Shown: positions 44,938-56,336 of the stretch, in pieces
Numbering within the stretch: position 1 is the first letter of the stretch
Layout: each line of letters begins with the position of its first letter
From: Agarophyton chilense
Lineage: Eukaryota > Rhodophyta > Florideophyceae > Gracilariales > Gracilariaceae
Assembly: GCA_030374765.1 (NCBI GenBank)
Contig: JARGXX010000025.1
Location: 868,001-932,000, forward strand
Direction: 5' to 3'
Length of the DNA: 64,000 bases
Notes under the pieces: model-generated
Told to the model about the DNA's origin: nothing
Seen by the model: only the letters and a program-made list of their open reading frames with translations
Database searches by the model: none
Made by a program: the position numbers and the translations under genes

Positions 44938-47126
44938 CTCCTTCTCGACTGCTCCTCCAAGTCTGACGCGCTTCACATTGTTGCCATGTAGGACAGGCGT
45001 CAGTGGCTTCGTAAGAAGGTCTGCGTCATTGTCCTCACTGGGAACGTAAATGACGTTTAAGAAAGATTTCTTAACCAGTTTTCGGATGAAGTGCAGCTTC
45101 ACGTCGATGTGCTTCGCGCGACCCGATGGACAGCGCTCACCAGTTGCCCAATCAATTGCACACTGGTTGTCCGAACGCACAGGCACTGCTGCATCCACTT
45201 CCAATCCGATCTCACCAAACACACGCACTAACCAAATGAGCTCCTGTGCGGCTAAGGTCAACGCGTAGTACTCGGCCTCACCAGTAGACAACGCAACGGA
45301 TGCCTGTTTCCTTGAACCCCAAACACATGTGGCCAATCCAAGCTCCACCACGAGTCCCGACATGGACTTGCAATCCACCTTGTCTGCAGCGAAGTCGGAG
45401 TCAACATACACGTCCAAGTCGCAAGAGCCAGCGCGGTAGTGCAGAGTGTGCCCAGAAGTGCCTCGTAGGTAGCGCAGCACGCACTTTGCAGCCCTGTGAC
45501 TATAGGCCGTTGGTGATTTCTGGAAGCGAGCCAAGATAAGCACTGGCGCAAGTATGTCCAGGCGAGTGCGAAGCCCCAAGTACAACAGCGATCCAATGAC
45601 TTGCTGGTACAACTGGGGGTCCTGGATGGACTTATCTTTCTCAGGCACCCACCCGGTAAAGAATGAATCCACAATTGGTGTGCACGCCGGCTTCGATCGT
45701 ACAAACCCAAATCGTCGCAACACGCTTTCCGTGTACACAGACTGGCCTAACGTCAGCTGCAGAGGGCGACCATCGGCGTCCAAAGTCCATTTCAACTCCA
45801 CACCGAGGAACTGACTCACTTCATCAGCCATGCGAAGTTCGTAGAACGACTTGAGCTCCTCCACAATTGCACTCCGTTCGATGGCACAGGTGGTAAACTT
45901 CAGGAGGTCATCAACATACACCAACACGAAGGCATCCTCATTGCGGTCATTGCGTCGGCGAAACACACATGGGGCACTGGGTAATTCTTCGAAACCCATG
46001 CTTTTCAGGTATGCGCATAGTTTCTTATGCCAGGCCAAGTATGCCTGCTTGAGCCCATAGACGGCCTTGAGCAGTTGGAGGCAGCGGGAAGTGTTCACAG
46101 GTATGCCGCGAGGGGACATGACCCACACATCTTCCTCGAGCTCCCCATTGAGGAACGCCGTCTTCACGTCTACTTGAGCCAGAAACATGCGCAAGCACAA
46201 AAAGAGGTACAGAAAAATGCGAACCAGGGTGAACGACACCACTGGGGCATATGTTTCCAAGTAGTCCTCACCATATGTTTGGTGGTTTCCGCCAGCCACC
46301 AAACGAGCCTTGAAACGTTCAACTGATGCATCGGCACTGCGCTTCACCTTTAGAATGTCATGCGTGGGCAGTGGCTGCGAGGCAGGGGAGTCGTCTGGTG
46401 TCCAGGTATCCTTGGACTCCAATGATTCAAACTCGGCGTCAATGGCCCCTTGCCACATATCACGCTCCTCCGGAGTGGCGGACATGGCCTCCTTCAGTGT
46501 TGGTTCATCGCTGGTGGTGACGTTGATGTTCGTAGTACACTGCGCAGATCCAGCCATGAACCACTTGAGCGGTTGACGACCAGTGCCACGCGGGTACCGA
46601 GGTTCTTAATCGGGTGTGGAGAATGTGTCAGGATCGTGTGAGGACCCTCCATCATCACTATCGGCGCCGTTCACATCGTCTTCGTCACCATCAGAGTCGG
46701 AGTTGGGCTGCACCAACAGAGGTATGGGGTCTTATTGCTCGTTTTTCTGGTCTTCGAAGTCCACTACGTCGACAGAGAAACCTTCCGAGACATCACCAGT
46801 AGTCCCCTCAGAGCCCATCAGTGACACATAATCATCATCCGACGCACTCTCGTCATCCATATAGTTGGATAGAGCTGGTATGCCGGGGAACCTAAACTCA
46901 TCAAAAGTCACATGCCGGGACTCCAAAATGCGCGGGGTATCATCATCACCAGTGACTAGTACCTTGTAGACACCATGCTCAAGAGTCTCCAAGTACACTC
47001 CCTCAAGTGCACGCGACTCGAAATTGGGTCCACGAGGGGTCCTGAGCACAAATGCGGTACATCCAAACACACGCACGTGCTTCAGTGACGGCCTGTTTCC
47101 AGTAACCAAAAAGAAAGCAGTATCAT

Positions 47127-47815
47127 TGTTGGAAAGGGAAAATGCTGAAGGAAAGGTTGAGGGAATAAAAAGGAAGTTCGCCAGCTCTGGCTTGGATTTA
47201 CTTGGAGGCGCTCAAACTTTCACTTATATACTACTTCAAAACGTCAGCTGTCTAGACTCCAACTCAAAGTAAACCCTAGACTACAAAGCAGGGACACTCA
47301 ATACTACCAATCATATTCAAGCATGACATTAACCCTAGTCAATGTTCATTGCAGCGCACAACAAGGCAATATACAGTGCACAGCCCATAATTACACTGAC
47401 GTGTGCACAAATTCAATATGCCAGTACACACTACTTGCAATCCGCCTCCATACACATTCACGTTCCAGCACAGTACACCAAGTCTCCTGTAATACACATG
47501 TCACGTCTCTTCTCCAAGTACATTCGTTACACCTTGTGAGATGTTTTCATAGTACACCAGCTGGACATATTGAACAGCGTGCACAGTAGTACAAGTAGAC
47601 CACGTACACACGTGTACCACAGACAACCCCAATAGTGCCATACCACTTGTACACACCACATTGCATGTGCACATTTGCAGTAGCCAATCACAGCCCGAGT
47701 TCACGTTGAGATCCGACTGACACGCATATGCGCTTTTCCAGGGGCACCCTCCAAAACAGCCCATGTTCCCCTGCACTTTTGTTTTTCAGTGACAGCACAG
47801 GGTCAACAGCTAACA
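47127..47815 (-). repeat. 3' LTR of A1#5
   Basis: 689 bp, TGTTAGCTGTTGACC start at 47815, ending CAACA at 47127, bordered by ATCAT. Confidence 0.95.
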
Positions 47816-47835
47816 CTCCCCCTCTGTCACTGACT

Positions 47836-50800
47836 TCAAAGGTCTAGGTGTCGGACGCCACTGTCTTCACGGAACCTCTCGTGCTTCACACGGCAAAGTG
47901 GTTTGTTGAGCATTTCGGCAGTCATACAATCGGTAGGGCAGTAGAACAACACAATCGACTTGTCACGTAGAGCTTCTCGAGTAAAGTGAAAACGAATGTC
48001 GATATGCTTGGTACGCTTGTTGACAACGCCATTTCGGGCAAGGTCAATGCACCCTTGGTTGTCAACATATACAGGCGTTGGTTCAACAAGCAACTTTACC
48101 GAATCGTCCACTTCTACTCCAATGACTATGCCGATGCCATTCCACAAACGCCTAAGCCAGATGGCCTCTTTGGAACCACTGCACAGACTCACATACTCAG
48201 CTTCAGCACTAGACAGTGCAACCACTTCTTGCTGACGTGAACACCATGACACAGGACCTCCAGCCATCATGAACAAGTACCCACTGGTAGACTTGCGGTT
48301 TGCAACATCGCCTGCCCAGTCAGAGTCCACGTAGCCTTGAAGTGCCAAATCGGTGTTTAAGCCGTAGGTGAGACCAAATGTACAAGTACCGTTGAGATAG
48401 CGAAGCACACGTTTGACTGCCTTCCAGTGAATCTCTCCAGGTTTCTCAACATACTTGGCAAGTTTGGACACCGCGTATGAGATATCTGGACGAGTTCCTA
48501 CAGACAAGTACATGAGACAGCCAATTGCCTGACGGTACGGCACCTCCCTGAGTACATCCTGAATCGCAGACAGGTCCATGCCAACTTCCATTGGAGTGTC
48601 AACTGGTTTGGACTGGTGCATGCCAAAACGTTCCAAGACCTTTTGTGTGTACGCAGAGTGAGTCAGATACAACTCTCGCTTAACTCTGTCACGGTGGATC
48701 TCGAATCCGAGTACCATGCGAGCTTGATAGAGGTCTTTCATGTGGAACCGAGACGACAGCTCTGCCTTTACACGATCCATTGTCTTCATGCTCGGACTTG
48801 CAATAAGCAAGTCATCAACGTATAGAGCAATCAAAACAACAAATCCCAGTATCTTTCCGCTGTACACACACTCATCTGCGTCATTTGGCGTCAACTGCAT
48901 CTCCTCAACAAGGAACGAGTATATCGTTGCATGCCACTGTCTGGGTGCCTGTCGTAGCCCATAGATGGCTTTCTTCAAACGACACACCAGATCCTCGTTA
49001 CCTTGCTGCACAAAACCTGTTGGCTGCTCCATGTACACTGTCTCCTCAAGGTCACCGTTCAGAAAAGCTGTTTTCACATCCATCTGGTGCAAATGAAAGT
49101 CTCGTACAGCAGTCACTGACAGAATCATCCTGATCGAGGTAAACTTAACAACAGGTGCATATGTTTCAGAAAAGTCAACACCCTCGATCTGCAGGAATCC
49201 TCTAGCAACCATACGAGCCTTGTACCTGATAGTTGGTTCACCAGATGGTGCTGCTTCATACTTCTGCACATACACCCACTTGGACGAAATCACGTTGCTG
49301 TCTGCTGGCCTTGGCACTAAGTCCCATGTGTCATGCTCAATTAGTGACTGGTACTCACTCTTCATTGCCTTCTTCCATGCTTCGGAATCAGGACGTGACA
49401 CAGCATCATCATATGACGACGGGGTGTCATCACTGGCAGTCAGTAGAGCAGTTGCACGCCACCATGAGCTCGGCTTCCTACGTTCACGCGTGGACCTACG
49501 AACAGGTTGTGTCTCATGCACTACAGGCTCAACTGGTGTATCAGCTGCGGAATCATCAACAGAGCTGTCAGAAGCATCATCAGAGTCAGGCAAAGGCGCA
49601 GAAGGGTCATCATCGCTGGGTCCACTAGATGTGTCAGATGTAGAGGTATCATGTGGACTAGACATATTACTAAAGTCAATGTCTGCGTAGTCCTCTTCCT
49701 CATAGCTAAACTGGTTGTCTGAGCCCGAAAACTCATCAAACCGTACATCTCTTGACACAATCACCTTTTTCTTTTCAGAGTCCCACAACTTGTATCCGTG
49801 AGACCCTGGGGTGTACCCAATAAAGATAGCTTCCACACCACGCTCCTCTAGCTTCTTCAGCTTATGATCCACAACCTTGTACCAGCATCGGCTCCCAAAC
49901 ACACGCAGGTTGCTCACATCAGGCTTCTGACCATGCCACAGTTCATATGGTGTCACACTACTTGGAAGAGCTTTGCAAGTCACACTGTTGCGCACATACA
50001 CTGCAACATTCAGTGCCTCAGCCCAAAAGTGCTTTGGCAATTTCTTGTGACATAACATCGATCTGACCAAGTCCATAAGTGTGCGGTTGAACCGTTCGGC
50101 AAGTCCATTCTGCTGAGGATTGTAAGGCACAGTTCGCTGATGCTCAATACCGTGACGTTCAAGTTCTTTGGTAAAACGATGCGACAGATATTCACCACCG
50201 TTCTCAGTGCGCACTGCTTTGAGCACACTGTCACGTGCGGTGATGGTTTTCACTTGTCTGCCAGTTTGGTTTTGAACAAACTTGAGCCACCTTAGGAACA
50301 TCTGGAACACCTCATCCTTGGTTTTGAGCATGTAGAAGAAGCAGAAACGACTGTGATCATCGATGAATGTGACCAAGTAGTGCGAGCCTCCCAAGGATTT
50401 CACACTTACTGGACCTGACACATCGGAGTGAACAAATTCCAGTACGTGTTTTGCTCGTTCCCCTCCTTGCTGGGAAGTTGGAGCACGGGTTGCTTTTCCT
50501 ACTACACATGAGCCACACACATCTGAATCCTGCGCAACGTCTACATTGAGCCCTGACACAACCTTGTTTCGAGCCATATGCTTGATACCATCCACATTCA
50601 CATGAGCCATTCGAGCATGCCATAGTGACAAGTCCGACACAAGTGCGCTGTTTACATCTGTACACTGGTGTGTCGCAGTGCAAAGGTAGTATAGGCCTTT
50701 GAAGCTGCGCCCCACGGCAACCACTTTTGACCCCTTGTATACACATACCTTCTCTTTTTCAAACACTATTCTGCACCCCAGATCACAAATCGCCGATACA

Positions 50801-51861
50801 GAAAGCAAATGGTACCTTAAATTCGGTACATGAACAACTTGCTTCAGCTGGCACTTTCGTTTGGACCCTTCCACAATCAGATCAAGCTCCACACTACCGT
50901 GACCAACAGACTCTAGTTTGGAATCATTACCGGTGCTAACGCCAGAAGACACCTTACTATCATATGTTTGGAACATGGATTCGTCAAAAGTCATGTGGGC
51001 AGTAGCACCAGAGTCAACAATCCAGTCACTGTTCGTGGCTTTATCAGAGCCAGTAGCAATGAGACATACAAAGTCAGAGTTGTTGCCACCCGTACCTCGC
51101 TCATCGCTGAGCTCAGTATTGACAGTTGGGTGAGCAGCACCGACCTGATTCATGTGAGCCCCATCACGTTGCTTCTTGAAACAGTTCCTCTGGATATGAC
51201 CCTTCTTATGACAATAATGACACTCGATGTTCTTCCATCGCGACTGCCTGCCAACCAAGGCTGCCTCACTTCCACCAGGCTCCTCCTTGGCACGATCGTT
51301 CATTCGCTGCTCTTCTTGCAGCAGACGACTCTTCACAAACTCTAGAGTGAGTTGACGATCGCCAATCGTGGTATCAATTGCCACGATGAGGTGCTCGAAT
51401 CTTTCCGGAAGTCCGCATAGGATGGCCATAGCGATGTCCTCCTCCTCAACAACAACGTCCATACACTTCAGGTCTGATGCCAGATGACGTACACGGTTGA
51501 TGAACTGTAGCATTTTCTCATCATCACGCATCTTGGCAGAGTAGAAGGACCGTCGGGCGTTGATTTTGTTGAGCAGAGTCTTGCGTTGGAACACATCGCA
51601 AATGGCTTTCCACATATCGGCAGCGTTGTCGGCGTCCCGCACATGATCTAAATGCTCATCACTGAGTGTGAGACCAATAATAGCTCTGGCCTTGGCATCT
51701 TTCTTTTTCCAAGTTGACAGCTCATCTTCGTCAGTGGGTCTAACAGAGTCGAGGTGGCCGTCGAGGTCCTTGAGTGCAAGCAGCAGCTCAATCTTCTGCT
51801 TCCATACGTGGAAGTTATCCTCAACCAGCTTTTCGATTTTCACCCCACTGAACGAATCCAT
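47836..51861 (-). CDS. Gag-pol polyprotein of A1#5
   Basis: 1,341 codons from ATG 51861 (MDSFSGVKIEKLVEDNFHVW). Domains: copia-type gag (about 1-200); CCHC knuckle CHYCHKKGHIQRNC (214-227); aspartic protease DSGAT (283-287); GAG-pre-integrase with paired cysteines (413-452); integrase core (HSD 478-480, DDHSR 501-505, ending NGLAERFNRTL about 585-595); an acidic Ser/Asp linker (710-780); reverse transcriptase (about 845-1090, YVDD 1014-1017); RNase H (1176-1290, SSAEAEY and YVDNQ). Gag and pol are one frame, as in Drosophila copia, where splicing supplies extra gag; whether that happens here is unknown. The frame is also open for 49 codons upstream of this ATG, but without an ATG, so I start at 51861. 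The stop lies about 20 bases before the 3' LTR. Confidence 0.93.
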   Translation of the reverse strand: MDSFSGVKIEKLVEDNFHVWKQKIELLLALKDLDGHLDSVRPTDEDELSTWKKKDAKARAIIGLTLSDEHLDHVRDADNAADMWKAICDVFQRKTLLNKINARRSFYSAKMRDDEKMLQFINRVRHLASDLKCMDVVVEEEDIAMAILCGLPERFEHLIVAIDTTIGDRQLTLEFVKSRLLQEEQRMNDRAKEEPGGSEAALVGRQSRWKNIECHYCHKKGHIQRNCFKKQRDGAHMNQVGAAHPTVNTELSDERGTGGNNSDFVCLIATGSDKATNSDWIVDSGATAHMTFDESMFQTYDSKVSSGVSTGNDSKLESVGHGSVELDLIVEGSKRKCQLKQVVHVPNLRYHLLSVSAICDLGCRIVFEKEKVCVYKGSKVVAVGRSFKGLYYLCTATHQCTDVNSALVSDLSLWHARMAHVNVDGIKHMARNKVVSGLNVDVAQDSDVCGSCVVGKATRAPTSQQGGERAKHVLEFVHSDVSGPVSVKSLGGSHYLVTFIDDHSRFCFFYMLKTKDEVFQMFLRWLKFVQNQTGRQVKTITARDSVLKAVRTENGGEYLSHRFTKELERHGIEHQRTVPYNPQQNGLAERFNRTLMDLVRSMLCHKKLPKHFWAEALNVAVYVRNSVTCKALPSSVTPYELWHGQKPDVSNLRVFGSRCWYKVVDHKLKKLEERGVEAIFIGYTPGSHGYKLWDSEKKKVIVSRDVRFDEFSGSDNQFSYEEEDYADIDFSNMSSPHDTSTSDTSSGPSDDDPSAPLPDSDDASDSSVDDSAADTPVEPVVHETQPVRRSTRERRKPSSWWRATALLTASDDTPSSYDDAVSRPDSEAWKKAMKSEYQSLIEHDTWDLVPRPADSNVISSKWVYVQKYEAAPSGEPTIRYKARMVARGFLQIEGVDFSETYAPVVKFTSIRMILSVTAVRDFHLHQMDVKTAFLNGDLEETVYMEQPTGFVQQGNEDLVCRLKKAIYGLRQAPRQWHATIYSFLVEEMQLTPNDADECVYSGKILGFVVLIALYVDDLLIASPSMKTMDRVKAELSSRFHMKDLYQARMVLGFEIHRDRVKRELYLTHSAYTQKVLERFGMHQSKPVDTPMEVGMDLSAIQDVLREVPYRQAIGCLMYLSVGTRPDISYAVSKLAKYVEKPGEIHWKAVKRVLRYLNGTCTFGLTYGLNTDLALQGYVDSDWAGDVANRKSTSGYLFMMAGGPVSWCSRQQEVVALSSAEAEYVSLCSGSKEAIWLRRLWNGIGIVIGVEVDDSVKLLVEPTPVYVDNQGCIDLARNGVVNKRTKHIDIRFHFTREALRDKSIVLFYCPTDCMTAEMLNKPLCRVKHERFREDSGVRHLDL

Positions 51862-53049
51862 GTTGTGCAAAGTGTCACAAGAGGCCGAGAGAGATGAATT
51901 GACAGCAACAGACGAGTGAACAACAACAACAGACAACAACAACAAAGTAAAAACAACAAACAACAAATAAGTCTTCAAGATTGAACAGACAATAGTCTGC
52001 GGGCGCACTGGCAGGGCTTCCTATACCCGCGTCCCTAAAGGTCGGACCGCTGGCCCCCAGAGCTCTTCTGGGTAGATAACGGTTTTCTGCAGTCTACCTC
52101 CTCCCACGTCACAAGGAGAAGGCGCGTTGCTCCTTACGAGGCTTCCAGAGGATGGTTAATGACCGAAGATATGCCTTCACCAAGTTGACCCTCTCTGGCC
52201 TCTTTCAAGAACTAGCGCGACCTCGAAACCGAAGCTACTTCAACACCAAGATACGCTTCTAACAAGCAATCAATGAAGATCGCACGCGGCCTGATCCTGG
52301 AAAGGAGGTCAGCCTTCGAAACGTCGCCTCCCCGCGTACTGCGGATCAAAAGCTCCTTATGGATGCTGTTCACAACAGTCCAAGTGCCCAACCACAAAGG
52401 TCGGGCTCACACACAAAGTCAAACAACCAGCCAAATGCAGTGCGCCACGGCACCCCGTCCACAAATGCACCCGCAAAGTTCATCCAAATCTTTCGACCGT
52501 CACTGTTATCCGCCCTAAAAGGACCAGTGGGGAACCCGCTTGACAGTACACCTGCTTTGGTTCAAGCCGCCAGGCTAACGTCCCCGAGTACAAGGAATCA
52601 CCCAAAGTACCTCGGATCAACCGCTCGTCGCACAGGCAATGATGCAGACCAAACACACAAACAAACACGAATGCTGAGCCAAGAACTCCAGGCACAGACT
52701 TCAACAAACACGGTCCTCAACCTCTCCAATCAGAACCCGCAACACGACGCAGGGATCCACAAAACAACGAAAGAGAGGGAGACCAAACGAAACGAATAGC
52801 GATCGACAAACACGGGCAACAACGAGCACCCAAAAAAAATCACGATAATAACGTCCAACCACTACCACCACAACGCCCTCAGGGAGGAACGCAAGACCGA
52901 AAGAAAATACCAACACCAACCCACGATACGGTCACACACCCGACGAAACGGCTACTACGGCGGAAACGAAGGAAATAGAACAGCGAAACGGGTGAACGGC
53001 GGTGCGGGAGAGCGGCGAGAGACGAACTAGACGGCAGAGGTCAGCGGGG

Positions 53050-53063
53050 CTGGGCCCATAACC
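53050..53063 (-). promoter_or_regulatory. Primer-binding site of A1#5
   Basis: GGTTATGGGCCCAG on the minus strand directly after the 5' LTR, complementary to the initiator tRNA-Met anticodon arm. Confidence 0.88.
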
Positions 53064-53752
53064 TGTTGGAAAGGGAAAATGCTGAAGGAAAGGTTGAGGG
53101 AATAAAAAGGAAGTTCGCCAGCTCTGGCTTGGATTTACTTGGAGGCGCTCAAACTTTCACTTATATACTACTTCAAAACGTCAGCTGTCTAGACTCCAAC
53201 TCAAAGTAAACCCTAGACTACAAAGCAGGGACACTCAATACTACCAATCATATTCAAGCATGACATTAACCCTAGTCAATGTTCATTGCAGCGCACAACA
53301 AGGCAATATACAGTGCACAGCCCATAATTACACTGACGTGTGCACAAATTCAATATGCCAGCACACACTACTTGCAATCCGCCTCCATACACATTCACGT
53401 TCCAGCACAGTACACCAAGTCTCCTGTAATACACATGTCACGTCTCTTCTCCAAGTACATTCGTTACACCTTGTGAGATGTGTTCATAGTACACCAGCTG
53501 GACATATTGAACAGCGTGCACAGTAGTACAAGTAGACCACGTACACACGTGTACCACAGACAAACCCAATAGTGCCATACCACTTGTACACACCACATTG
53601 CATGTGCACATTTGCAGTAGCCAATCACAGCCCGAGTTCACGTTGAGATCCGACTGACACGCATATGCGCTTTTCCAGGGGCACCCTCCAAAACAGCCCA
53701 TGCTCCCCTGCACTTTTGTTTTTCAGTGACAGCACAGGGTCAACAGCCAACA
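53064..53752 (-). repeat. 5' LTR of A1#5
   Basis: 689 bp, TGTTGGCTGTTGACC start at 53752. Its end at 53064 abuts the primer site, and ATCAT follows at 53753-53757. Confidence 0.95.
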
Positions 53753-54576
53753 ATCATCAACTGTGGAATGTTGCACACGGTTGCGTACGTATATGGCATG
53801 CTTCAACGCAAATGGCCAGAAACAATCAGGTAAGTTGGCCTGGATGAGAAGCGACCGAGCAGCTTCCACCATTGTTCGGTTGATGCGCTCCGCAATGGCG
53901 ATGTGTTCTGGAGTATATGGAGCTGAAAAAGAAGTGTGCCCATGCTCTCCGCCCAGTTTGTGCTGCAGTTCAACCTATTCCGCTGCTCCACCGGAGTGGA
54001 CATCACGAATTTCTGCTCGTCCAAGTCGTTTCAACTTGGCTGCCACACCGATAAACACATCGATCAGCGCACTGCGGGGCATCATCAAACCGAGAAATAC
54101 AAAGCGTGAATGGTCATCCAAGAACGTACTTGTGTACCGGAACCTGTCTGGGAAGGAGGTCACCAAAGGTCCAAGAATATCCGAATGCGCTATGTCACCA
54201 ACAGCGGCGGCATGTTGGAAGTGACCCGGAAATGGTAGCTTGTGAGCCTTGCCAGGACGACCGGCCCTGCATACCTCCTCCATTACAGACAGCTGTGGGA
54301 CACCATCGGCATACTTGTGCACCAACTGTAGGTCTCGCACGTTCATATACGCAAGCCGTCGGTGCCAAAGCTCAGTGTCCGTGTGTCGTGCAAGTAATGC
54401 CACCGCCGGTGAGGTATGTAGCATAGGTTGCGGAAGCATGTACATGCCAGACTCCACATCACGGGAACCACAACCCAATTCAAACCCATTGGACTCAAGC
54501 ATCAAACTCACATGGAGACGAGAGAAGTACGAGTCAATACCTTTGTCGGCCAAGCATCCAGTGGACACCAAGTTGT

Positions 54577-55263
54577 TGTTGGTGCAAGTGCCTATGCTGT
54601 CACTGAAAACCAAATGTGCAGGAGAGCATGGGCTGTTTTGGAGGGTGCCTCTGGAAAAGCGCATATGTGTATCAGCCGGACATCAACGTGAACTCGTGCT
54701 GTGATTGGCTACTGCAAATACGCACCTGCAATGTGGTGTGTACAATTGGTATGGCACTATTGGGATTTTCTGGAGTACACGTGTGTACGTTGTCTACTTG
54801 TACTATTGTGCACGCCGTTCAGGATGTCCAGCTGGTGTACTGTGTACACGTTTCACAAGGTGTAACGAATGTACTTGGAGAAGAGCATGTCATGTGTATC
54901 ACAGAAGACTTGGTGTACTGTGCTGGAAGGTGAACGTGTATGGAGGCCGATTGCAAGAAGCGTGTGCTGGCATATTGAATTTGTGCACACGTCAGTAAAA
55001 TGATGTGCTGCGCACTGTTGTATTGCCTTGTTGTATGCTGCAATGAACTTTGGCTAGGTTTAATGTCGTGCTTGAATATGATTGGTAGTATTGGGTGTCC
55101 CTGCTTTGTAGTCTAGGGTTTACTCTGGATTGGCTTCTAGTTGGCTGACGTTTTTGAGTTGTATTTAAGTGAGAGATTGAGCGCCTCCAAATAAATCCGA
55201 GCTAGAGCTGGGGAACTTTCCTTTCATCCCTGAACCTTTCCTTCAGGCTTTCCCTTTCCATGA
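54577..55263 (+). repeat. 5' LTR of A2#6 (about 687 bp)
   Basis: TGTTGGTGCAAG to CCATGA. A worn relative of the usual primer site follows. Confidence 0.88.
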
Positions 55264-56281
55264 GGTTGTGGGACCAGACCCGCTGACCTCTCCCGTCTAG
55301 TTCGTCTCTCGTCACTCTCCCGCACCGCCTTTCACCCGTTTCGCTGTTCTTTTCTCTTCGTTTCCACCGTCGTAGCCGCTGCGTCGGGTGTGTGTCCGTA
55401 TCGTGGGTTGGTGTTGGTATTTTTTTTTCGGTCTTGTGTTCCTCCCTGAGGGCGTTGTGGTGGTAGTGGTTCGAAGTTATTATCGTGATTGTGTTTGGGT
55501 GCTCGTTGTTGCCCGTGTTTGTCGATCGCTATCGCTATCCGTTTCGTTTGGTCTCCCTCTGTTTCGTTGATTTGTGGATCCCCGCGTCGTGTTTGCGGGT
55601 TCTGATCCGAGAGGTTGAGGACCGTGTTTGTCGAAGTCTGGGCCTGGAGTTCTTGGCTCAGCGCTTGTGTGTGTTTGTGTGTTTGGTCTTCATCTTTGCC
55701 TGTGCGACGAGCGGTTGATCCGAAGTACTTTGGTTGATTCCTTGTACTCGGGGACGGTAGCCTGGCGGCTTAAACCAACGCAGGTGTACTGTCAAGCGAG
55801 TTCCCCACTGGTTTTTTTAGGACGGATAACAGTGACGGTTGAAAGATCTGGTTGAACTTTGCGGGTGCATTTGTGGACGGGGTGCCGTGGCGCACTGCAT
55901 GTGGCTGGTTGTTTGACTTTGTGTGTGAGCCCGACCTTTGTGGTCGGGCACTTGGACTGTTGTGAACAGCATCCATAAGAAGCTTTTGATCCGCAGTACG
56001 CGGGGAGGCGACGTTTCGAAGGCTGACCTCCTTTTCAGGATCAGGCCGCGTGCGATCTTCATTGATTGCTCGTTAGATGCATATCTTGGTGTTGAAAGAG
56101 CTTCGGTTTCGAGGTCGCGCTAGTTCCTGAAAGAGGCCAGAGAGGGTCAACTTTGTGAAGGCATATCTTTGGTCGTTAACCATCCTCTGGAAGCCTCGTA
56201 AGGAGCAACGCGCCTTCTCCTTTTGACGTGGGAGGAGGTAGACTGCAGAAAACCGTTATCTACCCAGAAGAGCTCTGGGGG

Positions 56282-56336
56282 CCAGGGGTCCGACCTTTAG
56301 GGACGCGGGTATAGGAAGCCCTGCCAGTGCGCCCGC
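56282..56336 (+). promoter_or_regulatory. Leader motif conserved with family B
   Basis: CCAGGGG, CCTTTAGGG and GCCAGTGCGCCCGC (56323-56336), in the order seen in B#1 at 18072-18126, about 140 bases upstream of the gag ATG. It is also present in A#1 and A1#5. An inverted pair (AGAGCTCT) lies just upstream. Confidence 0.6.

Larger units (their letters stand above)
47127..53752 (-). mobile_element. Ty1/copia element A1#5, looks whole and young
   Basis: 6,626 bp with TSD ATCAT at 47122-47126 and 53753-53757. LTRs 47127-47815 and 53064-53752 are each 689 bp and differ at about five positions by eye (roughly 99.3% alike). It has a primer site (53050-53063), a leader of about 1.2 kb, a single gag-pol frame (47836-51861) and a purine tract beside the 3' LTR (CAGAGGGGGAG on the minus strand). 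It interrupts the integrase region of the family-B element. It is the best reference copy of family A in the window and among the youngest insertions. Confidence 0.96.

Noticed and set aside
51862-52008. Upstream extension of family-A gag (LLFVVFSLLLLSVVVVH) read as a signal peptide
   Set aside because: It has no ATG, begins at a GTG inside the conserved leader motif, and comes from TTG/TTGTTG repeats. The ATG at MDSFSG fits copia gag.
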